DNA of 35,584 bases from Actinomycetota bacterium. GTDB taxonomy: Bacteria > Actinomycetota > Actinomycetes > JACCUZ01. The first letter of the stretch is position 1, and each line of letters begins with the position of its first letter. The stretch is taken from assembly GCA_030841025.1 (NCBI GenBank), contig JAVEDJ010000179.1, positions 1 through 35,584 on the forward strand. The letters run 5' to 3'. The notes below the pieces were generated by a model, which did not search any database, had not been told where the DNA came from, and saw only the letters and a list, made by a program, of their open reading frames with translations. Position numbers and translations under genes: made by a program. This document shows positions 7,358 to 16,998 of the stretch, piece by piece.

Positions 7358-10300
7358 TCACTGCGCCGACCGGGTGACCGAGAAGGCCAGGCCGAGCCCC
7401 TCGTCCCTCGTCACGCCGCCGTCCGCGCCGTCCAGCACCGCCGCGTCGACCCGGTCGACCGACACCGCGAGCACCTCGTCGGCGATGCTCGCCTGGTGCT
7501 CCTCGAGTGCGGACGCCGTCTCGCCGTCGGCTGCCCACACCAGCGTGACGCGGTCGGTGACGTCGAAGCCGGAGGCCTTGCGCGCCTCCTGCACCAGCCG
7601 CACGACCTCGCGGGCCAGGCCGGCCCGGCGCAGCTCCGGGGTGATCGTCAGGTCGAGGGCCACCGTGAGACCCGGCTCGCTGGCCACCGCCCAGCCCTCG
7701 CGGGGGGTCGCTGTCACCGTGAAGTCGTCGGCCTGCAGCGGCACCGGCGCACCGTCGAGCTGCACCGACTGGCTCTCGAGCAGCTCGTCGATGTCCGCGC
7801 GCACGATGGCCTCGGCCACCCGGGGGGTGTCCTTGCCCCACCGCTTGCCCAGCTCCCGGTAGTTGGCCTTGGCGGACCGGTCGATGACGTGGACGACCTC
7901 GTTGAGCACGGCCTCGCCCTGGACGTTCAGCTCGTCACGAGCGATGGCGCGGACGTCCTCGGGCAGCTCGTGCCATGCGTTGTTGAAGACCACGAGGTCC
8001 TGCAGCGGCTGGCGGCCGCGCACCTTGGACTCGGCGCGAGCGGCGCGGCCCAGCTCGACAACGCGCCGCACCAGGGCGACCTGGCGGGACAGCTCGTCGT
8101 CGACCAGGTCCGCGGCCACCTCGGGCCAGCCCGCCAGGTGGACCGAGTCGGGCTGCTCCGGGCTGACCGGCCGTACGACGTCCTGCCACACCCGCTCGGT
8201 GACGAACGGCACGATGGGGGCCATCAGGAGGGTGAGCGTCTGCAGGCACTCGTGCAGCGTCGCGAGGGCGGCCGGGTCGCCTTCCCAGAACCGTCGCCGC
8301 GAGCGGCGTACGTACCAGTTGGACAGGTCGTCGACGTATGCCGCCAGCAACCGCCCCACCCGCTGCGTGTCGAACGCCTCGTAGGCCGACGTGACGTCGG
8401 CCACCAGGCCGTTCAGCTCGGACAGCGCCCACCGGTCCAGCAGCGCCCGGTCGGCGACCGGCGGTGCGGTGGCCTCGCCCGGCGCCCAGTCGTTGGCGCC
8501 GGCGTACAGCGTGAGGAAGGAGGCGGTGTTCCAGTAGGTCAGCAGGGTCTTGCGGACGATCTCCTGCAGGGCGGTGTGCCCGACGCGGCGCATCTGCCAC
8601 GGCGAGCCGCTGGCCGCCATGAACCAGCGCAGGGAGTCGGCGCCGTGCTGCTCCATGAGCGGGATCGGCTCGAGGATGTTGCCGAGGTGCTTGCTCATCT
8701 TGCGGCCGTCCTCGGCCAGGATGTGGCCCAGGCAGACGACGTTCTCGTACGACGACCGGCCGTGCACGATCGTGTTGACGGCCATCAACGTGTAGAACCA
8801 GCCCCGCGTCTGGTCGATCGCCTCGGAGATGAACTGCGCCGGGAAGGCCCGCTCGAACTGCTCGACGCTGCCCGGAGCGTGGGGGTAGCCCCACTGGGCG
8901 AACGGCATGGAGCCGGAGTCGTACCAGCCGTCGATGACCTCCGGCACCCGCCGGAAGGTGCCCGGCACGCCGGGCTTGGTGAAGGTGATGTCGTCGACGA
9001 AGGGCCGGTGCGGGTCGGTGCCGGTCAGGTCACGCCCGGCCAGCTCGCCGAGCTCGGTGAGCGACCCGACGGCCACCAGTTGCGAGGGGTCCTCGTCGTT
9101 GACCCAGATGGGCAGCGGCGTACCCCAGTAGCGCGAGCGCGACAGCGCCCAGTCGATGTTGTTGTGCAGCCAGTCGCCGTAGCGTCCCCACTTGATGTTC
9201 TCGGGCACCCAGTTGGTCTTCTCGTTCTCGGCCAGCAGGGCGTCCTTGACCTGGGTCGTGCGGATGTACCACGACGGCTGCGCGTAGTAGAGCAGCGCCG
9301 TGTGGCAGCGCCAGCAGTGCGGATAGGCGTGCTCGTAGGGCACGTTGCGGAACAGCAGCCCGCGCTGGTCGAGGTCGTGCACCAGGTGCTTGTCGGCGGC
9401 CTTGAAGAACGTGCCGCCGACCAGCCGAACGCTGTCGGCGAAGTGCCCGTCCGGGCGCACGGGGTTGACGACCGGCAGCCCGTAGGCCCGGCCCACGGCG
9501 AGGTCCTCGGCGCCGAACGCCGGTGCCTGGTGCACGAGTCCGGTGCCGTCCTCGGTGGTGACGTAGTCGGCCAAGACGACGAAGTGCCCCGGCTCGCCGC
9601 GCGGCCAGTCGACCAGCTCGAAGGGACGCTCGTAGGCCCAGTGCTCCATGTCGGATCCGGGGAACCGGTCCGCGACGGTCCAGCCCTCGCCGAGCGCCTG
9701 CTCGACCAGCGCCTCGGCGACCACCAGCGTCTCCTCGCCGTTGGTTGCGGTCACGTAGGTCACGTCGGGGCGGACGGCCACCGCGGTGTTGGACACCAGC
9801 GTCCAGGGCGTGGTCGTCCAGACGAGCAGCGCGGCGTTCCCGGCGTACGGCCCACCGGTCAGCGCGAAGCGCACGTAGACCGAGGGGTCGACCACCGTCT
9901 CGTAGCCCTGCGCGAGCTCGTGGTCGGACAGCCCGGTGCCGCAGCGCGGGCAGTAGGGGGCGACGCGGTGGTCCTGGACCAGCAGCCCCTGGTCGAAGAT
10001 CTGCTTGAGGGACCACCAGACGCTCTCGACGTACGACGGGTCCATCGTGCGGTAGGCCTGGGACATGTCGACCCAGTAGGCCATCCGCTCGGTCATCGCC
10101 TCGAACTCGCCGACATGGCGTTCCACGGACTCGCGACACCGGGCGTTGAACTCGGCGACGCCGTAGGCCTCGATGTCGCCCTTGCCGCTGAAGCCGAGCT
10201 CCTTCTCGACGGCGATCTCCACCGGCAGCCCGTGGCAGTCCCAGCCCGCCTTGCGCACGACGTAGCGGCCCTGCATCGTCCGGAACCGGGGAAAGACGTC

Positions 10301-10534
10301 CTTGAAGACCCGTGCCTCGACGTGGTGGACGCCCGGGGTGCCGTTGGCGGTGGGCGGGCCCTCGTAGAAGGTCCACGGCTCGTTGCCCTCGGTCCGGGCC
10401 AGGCTCCGGGCGAAGGTGTCGTTCTCGCGCCAGAACGCGAGGATGTCGCGCTCCATCGCCGGCAGGTCGACCTGCGGCGGCACCGTCGTGTACCGGGCGT
10501 GGTCCGGGTGCGGCGGCCGCTCTTGCTCTGACAC
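7358..10534 (-). CDS. ileS: Isoleucyl-tRNA synthetase
   Basis: GPPTANGTPGVHHVEARVFKDVF HIGH-region, GRKMSKHLGN KMSKS motif; start taken at GTG 10534 (VSEQERPPHPDH) with SD GAAGGAG 4 nt upstream. Confidence 0.98.
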   Translation of the reverse strand: MSEQERPPHPDHARYTTVPPQVDLPAMERDILAFWRENDTFARSLARTEGNEPWTFYEGPPTANGTPGVHHVEARVFKDVFPRFRTMQGRYVVRKAGWDCHGLPVEIAVEKELGFSGKGDIEAYGVAEFNARCRESVERHVGEFEAMTERMAYWVDMSQAYRTMDPSYVESVWWSLKQIFDQGLLVQDHRVAPYCPRCGTGLSDHELAQGYETVVDPSVYVRFALTGGPYAGNAALLVWTTTPWTLVSNTAVAVRPDVTYVTATNGEETLVVAEALVEQALGEGWTVADRFPGSDMEHWAYERPFELVDWPRGEPGHFVVLADYVTTEDGTGLVHQAPAFGAEDLAVGRAYGLPVVNPVRPDGHFADSVRLVGGTFFKAADKHLVHDLDQRGLLFRNVPYEHAYPHCWRCHTALLYYAQPSWYIRTTQVKDALLAENEKTNWVPENIKWGRYGDWLHNNIDWALSRSRYWGTPLPIWVNDEDPSQLVAVGSLTELGELAGRDLTGTDPHRPFVDDITFTKPGVPGTFRRVPEVIDGWYDSGSMPFAQWGYPHAPGSVEQFERAFPAQFISEAIDQTRGWFYTLMAVNTIVHGRSSYENVVCLGHILAEDGRKMSKHLGNILEPIPLMEQHGADSLRWFMAASGSPWQMRRVGHTALQEIVRKTLLTYWNTASFLTLYAGANDWAPGEATAPPVADRALLDRWALSELNGLVADVTSAYEAFDTQRVGRLLAAYVDDLSNWYVRRSRRRFWEGDPAALATLHECLQTLTLLMAPIVPFVTERVWQDVVRPVSPEQPDSVHLAGWPEVAADLVDDELSRQVALVRRVVELGRAARAESKVRGRQPLQDLVVFNNAWHELPEDVRAIARDELNVQGEAVLNEVVHVIDRSAKANYRELGKRWGKDTPRVAEAIVRADIDELLESQSVQLDGAPVPLQADDFTVTATPREGWAVASEPGLTVALDLTITPELRRAGLAREVVRLVQEARKASGFDVTDRVTLVWAADGETASALEEHQASIADEVLAVSVDRVDAAVLDGADGGVTRDEGLGLAFSVTRSAQ

Positions 10535-10790
10535 GGTGCTCCTTCGTCGGTCTGGCTGTGACCAGCACTCCAACGAAGGGACGAAGCAGGCGTACGACGG
10601 CGGGCCTGCCCGACCGTCGTACCGCGTGCCCCGCGGTACCACCCTCCTTGGCCCCACCCGGCGGACGCCGGGCGTAGCCCACTCGTTCGCGCCCTGCTGC
10701 CGGTTCTACTGGGCCGGGACTGGCCGTTCTTCCGGCGACTCCGAGGTGATGGCCTCATCGCTGCCGTGCCGGTGCGCCGTATGAGCCTAA
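10535..10790 (-). promoter_or_regulatory. T-box riboswitch upstream of ileS (translational, ultrashort Stem I class)
   Basis: Minus strand contains AGGGTGGTACCGCG (10632-10645, T-box consensus), specifier hairpin TGAGG-CCATCA-CCTCG with ATC (Ile) codon at 10748-10750, and SD-sequestering stem at 10541-10579. Confidence 0.93.
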
Positions 10791-10965
10791 CGCGTCGATG
10801 GGATGGCCGCTTGGGCCGCATTGCGGGTGATCTGGGGGTGCCTGGCGCGGCGCGCCGGTTTGTCGGGCGGGGAAGGGCGACCTATCCTGCGGCTCACATT
10901 GTGACCTTGGTCGCCCAGCCCACAGGGGCCGCCGGGTCCTCGCCCACGCAAGGGGGCTCGGGAAG

Positions 10966-12059
<1,094 letters not shown>

Positions 12060-12063
<4 letters not shown>

Positions 12064-12611
12064 GCGAGTCAGACCGCGCACGGCGCCCCCGGCTGCCGCT
12101 GCTGCTGGCCGTGGCCGGTGCCGTGCTGGCGCTGGACATCGGCTCCAAGCACCTCGTGGTCGACCGGCTCTCGGGCCGCGACCCGATCGAGGTCATCGAC
12201 GGCCTGCTCACGCTGCGCCTGGTGCGCAACCCAGGCGCCGCGTTCGGTCTGGCCTCCGGCCTGACCGTCGTCCTGACCGTGGTGGCGGTCGTCGTGGTCG
12301 TCGTCATCCTGCGTGCCGCGCGCCGGCTGCGCAGCACCGGCTGGGCGGTGGCGCTGGGTCTGGTGCTCGGCGGCGCCGTGGGCAACCTGGTGGATCGCGT
12401 GTTCCGCGACCCGGCCCCGTTGCGCGGCCGGGTCATCGACTTCATCGCGCTGCCGCACTGGCCGGTGTTCAACCTCGCCGACTCGGCCATCGTGAGCGGG
12501 GGAGCGCTGCTCGTGCTGCTGTCCCTGCGCGGTGTGCAGTACGACGGGCGGCGTGCGGGCGACCCCGGGCCGCAGGACCCTGATCACACCCCGGCCGGCC
12601 CAGCCAGCTGA
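12060..12611 (+). CDS. lspA: Lipoprotein signal peptidase II; start uncertain (CTG 12060 overlapping upstream TGA, or ATG 12027 inside the dksA-like gene)
   Basis: [60 protein letters not shown] catalytic motifs. Confidence 0.92.
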
Positions 12612-12817
12612 CCTGCCGCCCGCGAGGTCAGGTCAACTCGTCCGAACCCCCGTGCCCGCGGCTGCGTCCTTGCCTCCGTGGTGATCAACCCAGGCACCGG
12701 CGGGCCGTACCCCAATGTGACGAACAGATCTCACTCCGCTACGCTGCTGACGCCCCGTGGTCGAACCTTCCTACTCACCTGCGTTCAGACCGACCGCAAC
12801 GAGGGAGGGGGACAGGG

Positions 12818-14332
12818 ATGACGGTTGCGCCCGAGCGGGCACGCCGATCCGGCGTCGCGACAGCGCTGCGCCCCGACCTCGCGGTTGCCACCCGCGGCGT
12901 ACGCACCACGGCCTGGCTGCCCAGGCTGGCCCGCCGCCTGTCCGTCCTCGACTTCGTGCTGGTCACGGTGGCCATCAGCACCTCCGCGGTCGCGCGCTTC
13001 GGGCTCGACTTTCCGATGGCTCAGGTCACGGGCACGCTCGACGTCCTGCCGGTGACGTCCTACCTCGCCCTGTGCAGTGCACTGATCGCGGCCTGGCTGG
13101 TCCTGCTCTACGTCGCGCGCACCTACGACGCCCGCGTCATCGGGGTCGGGGCCGACGAGTACAAGCGCGTGGTGCGCAGCAGCCTCTGGCTGTGGGGCAC
13201 CGTCGCCATCGTGTGTTACCTGGGCCGCATCGAGGTGGCCCGCACCTTCTTCGCGCTCGCCTTCCCGCTGGGCATGCTCCTGCTGCTGCTTGGCCGCTGG
13301 GGGGCGCGCAAGGCGCTGCACCGGGCCCGGCTGCACTCGCAGGACTGGTCGCACCGGGTGCTCGTCGTCGGCGGCACCAAGGAGGTCGACGAGCTGGTCG
13401 CGGAGTTCGCGCGCGAGCCGTACGCCGGGCTGCACGTCGTGGGCGCCTGCGTCCCCGGTGAGTACGACGGCGCCGTCCCCTGCGTCCCCGTGGTCGGCAG
13501 CCTGACCACCGTGGTCGAGGCCGTGGCCCACACCGGAGCCGACACCGTCGCGGTGACCGCCTCCCACGGCGTGACCAGCAGCGTGCTCAAGCGACTCGGC
13601 TGGGAGCTCGAGGACGCGGGCGTCGACATCGTCGTGGCGCCCGCGCTGACCGACGTGGCCGGTCCGCGCGTGCACGTCCGCCCCGTCTCGGGCCTCTCGC
13701 TGCTCTACGTCGAGCAGCCGGAGTTCTCCGGCCCCAGCCGCTTCGTCAAGGAGGTCTTCGACCGCCTCGCCGCGGGTGTCGGCCTGCTCCTGACCCTGCC
13801 GCTCTTCCTGCTCATCGCCGTGATGATCAAGGCGACCAGCCCAGGGCCGGTCATCTTCCGCCAGGTGCGGGTCGGTCGCGAGGGCAAGAGCTTCACCGTC
13901 TACAAGTTCCGCTCGATGGTCGCCGACGCCGAGGACCGCCTGCACAGCCTGCGGGCGATCAACGACAGCGACGGCGCGCTGTTCAAGCTGCGCCAGGACC
14001 CGCGGATCACCAGCGTGGGCCGCTGGCTACGGCGCTGCAGCCTCGACGAGCTGCCTCAGCTGGTCAACGTGCTCCGCGGCGAGATGAGCCTGGTCGGCCC
14101 GCGCCCGGCGCTGCCGAGCGAGACCGAGGAGTACGGCCGGTCGGTGCGCCGCCGGCTGCTCGTCAAGCCCGGCATCACCGGCCTGTGGCAGGTGAGCGGC
14201 CGCTCCGACCTCTCCTGGGAGGACAGCGTCCGGCTCGACCTGTACTACGTCGAGAACTGGTCGTTCACGGGAGACATCCAGATCCTCTGGAAGACGGTCT
14301 ACGCCGTGACCACCAGCCGCGGTGCCTACTGA
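12818..14332 (+). CDS. Exopolysaccharide biosynthesis polyprenyl glycosylphosphotransferase (sugar transferase, WbaP/WcaJ type)
   Basis: N-terminal TM segments; C-terminal FDRLAAGVGLLLTLPLFLLIAVMIKATSPGPVIFRQVRVGREGKSFTVYKFRSM and PALPSETEEYG...KPGITGLWQVSGRSDLSWEDSVRLDLYYVENWS. Confidence 0.96.
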   Translation: MTVAPERARRSGVATALRPDLAVATRGVRTTAWLPRLARRLSVLDFVLVTVAISTSAVARFGLDFPMAQVTGTLDVLPVTSYLALCSALIAAWLVLLYVARTYDARVIGVGADEYKRVVRSSLWLWGTVAIVCYLGRIEVARTFFALAFPLGMLLLLLGRWGARKALHRARLHSQDWSHRVLVVGGTKEVDELVAEFAREPYAGLHVVGACVPGEYDGAVPCVPVVGSLTTVVEAVAHTGADTVAVTASHGVTSSVLKRLGWELEDAGVDIVVAPALTDVAGPRVHVRPVSGLSLLYVEQPEFSGPSRFVKEVFDRLAAGVGLLLTLPLFLLIAVMIKATSPGPVIFRQVRVGREGKSFTVYKFRSMVADAEDRLHSLRAINDSDGALFKLRQDPRITSVGRWLRRCSLDELPQLVNVLRGEMSLVGPRPALPSETEEYGRSVRRRLLVKPGITGLWQVSGRSDLSWEDSVRLDLYYVENWSFTGDIQILWKTVYAVTTSRGAY

Positions 14333-14393
14333 CCGGTGCTGACCGGCCCGACCGGTCGCGCAGCGGCCGCGCCCGGACCGGCATACTCGACAA

Positions 14394-15323
14394 GTGAGTG
14401 ACCACCGCACCCTGCCCGTCCCGGACGGCCTCGCCGGCGAGCGTCTCGACGCCGCCCTGGCCCGGCTCTTCGGCTTCTCCCGCACGAAGGCCGCCGAGCT
14501 GGTGGCCAGCGGTGCGGTGCTGCTCGACGGGGCGGAGGCGGCCAAGTCCGACCGGGTGAGCGCCGGCGCCTGGCTCGAGGTCGACCTTCCCGCGGCCCGG
14601 GCGGCGCCGCAGATCGTGGCCGAGCCCGTGCCCGGCATGCGGGTGCTGCACGACGACGACCACATCGTCGTCGTCGACAAGCCGGTCGGTGTCGCGGCGC
14701 ACCCGAGTCCCGGCTGGACCGGTACGACCGTCGTGGGCGGCCTCGCCGCGGCCGGGTTCCGCGTCTCCACCAGCGGAGCCGCCGAGCGCCAAGGCGTCGT
14801 GCACCGCCTGGACGTCGGCACCAGCGGCGTGATGGTCGTGGCGAAGTCCGAGCGTGCCTACACCGTGCTCAAGCGGGCCTTCAAGGAGCGGACGGTCGAC
14901 AAGATCTACCACGCCATGGTGCAGGGCCATCCCGACCCGCTGCGGGGGACCGTCGACGCCCCGATCGACCGGCATCCCACCGCCGACTGGAAGTGGGCCG
15001 TGGTCGCCGACGGCAAGCCCAGCGTGACCCACTACGACACGTTGGAGGCGCACCGGGCGGCCAGCCTGCTCGAGGTCCGCCTGGAGACCGGCCGCACCCA
15101 TCAGATCCGGGTGCACATGGCCGCGCTGCACCATCCCTGCGTCGGCGACCTGACCTATGGCGCCGACCCGAGCCTCGCCGCCCGCCTCGGCCTGACCCGG
15201 CAGTGGCTGCACGCCGTACGGCTCGGGTTCGACCACCCCGACAGCGGCGAGCGTGTCGAGTTCACCAGCGGCTATCCGGAGGACCTCACCGGCGCGCTCC
15301 AGGCACTGCGGGGCCCGGCGTGA
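14394..15323 (+). CDS. RluA/RluD family 23S rRNA pseudouridine synthase
   Basis: S4-like N-terminus, [22 protein letters not shown] catalytic HRLD motif, [25 protein letters not shown]. Confidence 0.95.
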   Translation: MSDHRTLPVPDGLAGERLDAALARLFGFSRTKAAELVASGAVLLDGAEAAKSDRVSAGAWLEVDLPAARAAPQIVAEPVPGMRVLHDDDHIVVVDKPVGVAAHPSPGWTGTTVVGGLAAAGFRVSTSGAAERQGVVHRLDVGTSGVMVVAKSERAYTVLKRAFKERTVDKIYHAMVQGHPDPLRGTVDAPIDRHPTADWKWAVVADGKPSVTHYDTLEAHRAASLLEVRLETGRTHQIRVHMAALHHPCVGDLTYGADPSLAARLGLTRQWLHAVRLGFDHPDSGERVEFTSGYPEDLTGALQALRGPA

Positions 15324-15781
15324 CCGACATCAGGCTGGCCGGGACGCCGGCGGAGGTCCTGCTCGCCTACGCCGTACGGATCGAGGTGTTCGTCGACGAA
15401 CAGGGTGTGCCGCGGGACCTCGAGATCGACGAGCTCGACGACTCGGCCGATCACTTCGTCGCGTACGACGACGCGGGGGTGCCCGTGGGTGCCGCGCGGC
15501 TGGTGGTGGAGCCGGCCGGCTTCGAGGGCGCCCCCTCGTCCACCGCTCCCGTCGGACATCTCGGGAGGCTGGCCGTGCTCGAGCCGGCGCGGGGGACCGG
15601 CCTTGGCGTGCAGCTCGTGCAGGCGATCGAGCGCCGCGCGGCCTCGCAGGGGCTCGACCTGATCGCCCTGTCGGCACAGACCCAGGCGCTGGGCTTCTAC
15701 CAGCGGCTCGGCTACGTCGCGCACGGACCGGAGTTCGACGACGCCGGTCTGCCGCACCGGTGGATGACCCGCCCCCTCTAG
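15320..15781 (+). CDS. GNAT family N-acetyltransferase
   Basis: [50 protein letters not shown]...[32 protein letters not shown] overlap with upstream gene. Confidence 0.92.
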   Translation: MTDIRLAGTPAEVLLAYAVRIEVFVDEQGVPRDLEIDELDDSADHFVAYDDAGVPVGAARLVVEPAGFEGAPSSTAPVGHLGRLAVLEPARGTGLGVQLVQAIERRAASQGLDLIALSAQTQALGFYQRLGYVAHGPEFDDAGLPHRWMTRPL

Positions 15782-15870
15782 GACCCGTGCGGCCATTGCG
15801 CGCGTTCCGCGCCGCTGACCGGCCCGAGTGGGGCAGCATCGGAGGCGTACCCGACCGGGGGAGCTTTTCC

Positions 15871-16971
15871 GTGCACCACCACCGCGCGCCGCTCGCTGCG
15901 GCCGTCTCCGCCGTGCTCGTGACGACGCTGCTCGCACTGGCCCCGGGCGCCAGGGCCGCCACGGCCGGCACCGAGCCGGTCGCCGGGCAGCGGCGAAGCG
16001 GTGGCGACATCTCCTGGCCCAACTGCCCGAAGGGCATGGGCATCGCGAGCCGGCGCAGCCAGGGCATGCCGCTGCCGCTGGGCTCGGCCTCGTTCGTCGT
16101 GGTCGGGCTGACCAACGGCCCCGGCTTCGTGCCCAATCCCTGCCTCGCCGACCAGGTCACCTGGGCCCGCAGCCGCGCCGTCTGGACGGCGGCCTACGCG
16201 ATGACGACGTACCCCACGTCCGCGCAACGCGCAGCCTTCGCCGCCAGCGGACCGTGGAGCGCCCTGACGGCGGCCGGGCAGCTGCGCAACGCCGGCTACC
16301 AGCAGGCCCTGTCCAACGTCGCCTCCATGCGCGCCACCGGCCTCGACGTGCCGCTGGTCTGGGTCGATGTCGAGCCCTACCCCACACATCCATGGCCGGC
16401 GAACCGGGCGCGCAACCGCGACGTCGTCCGCGGTGTCGTGCGCGGTTACGAGGACAGCGGCTACCGGGTCGGCTTCTATTCGTACGACGGCGGCTGGCGC
16501 GCCGTGGTCGGGGCGTGGCGGCAACCGGCGTACCCGACGTGGGTCCCCGTCGGCGGCGGTGCCGGTGGTTGGACGCGGGCGTCGCGGGCCTGCGGCGGCG
16601 CCAGCTTCTCCGGCGGGCCGGTGATGATGGCGCAATGGGTCGAGGGCGGGCGTGACCGCGACATCACCTGCGCCGCGCTGCACGGACGTGCCGCCGCGTG
16701 GCACCCGCTGACCAACCTGCTCGCCCGCCGCCTGCAGCTCGGGTCGCGCGGGACCGCCGTGATCCGGCTGCAGCGGGCGCTGGGCATGACGGGGCGTCAG
16801 GTGGACGGACGCTTCGGGGCACGTACCCGGCGGTGGCTGATCTCCTTCCAGAACCGCCACGGCCTGGCTCCCACCGGCATCACCGGGCAGGACACGTGGC
16901 GCGCGCTCGGCGCGGGGCAGCGGCTGCCGGAGCGGCCGTCACGGCTGGCCGAGGCTTTCCGGGCGTACTGA
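15871..16971 (+). CDS. Secreted protein: glycoside-hydrolase-like (DUF1906/GH25-like) domain plus C-terminal peptidoglycan-binding domain
   Basis: Signal peptide APLAAAVSAVLVTTLLALAPGARAA; GGDISWPNCPKGMGI, VPLVWVDVEPYPTHPW; C-term LGSRGTAVIRLQRALGMTGRQVDGRFGARTRRWLISFQ; SD gggggag upstream of GTG. Confidence 0.8.
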   Translation: MHHHRAPLAAAVSAVLVTTLLALAPGARAATAGTEPVAGQRRSGGDISWPNCPKGMGIASRRSQGMPLPLGSASFVVVGLTNGPGFVPNPCLADQVTWARSRAVWTAAYAMTTYPTSAQRAAFAASGPWSALTAAGQLRNAGYQQALSNVASMRATGLDVPLVWVDVEPYPTHPWPANRARNRDVVRGVVRGYEDSGYRVGFYSYDGGWRAVVGAWRQPAYPTWVPVGGGAGGWTRASRACGGASFSGGPVMMAQWVEGGRDRDITCAALHGRAAAWHPLTNLLARRLQLGSRGTAVIRLQRALGMTGRQVDGRFGARTRRWLISFQNRHGLAPTGITGQDTWRALGAGQRLPERPSRLAEAFRAY

Positions 16972-16998
16972 CAGGGGCTTGCGGTGCCGGCCTGCCGG

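Noticed and set aside
7337-10531. 1064-aa plus-strand ORF antisense to ileS
   Set aside because: Spurious GC-rich shadow ORF: composition is Arg/Val/His/Gly-rich without motifs, while the minus strand encodes unmistakable IleRS.
10632-10645. Possible transposon terminal or generic palindrome at cgcggtaccaccct
   Set aside because: It is the T-box consensus on the minus strand upstream of ileS.
12605-12633. TGACCTG...CAGGTCA hairpin after lspA as a terminator
   Set aside because: Short stem, overlapping alternative pairings and no T-tract; too weak to annotate.
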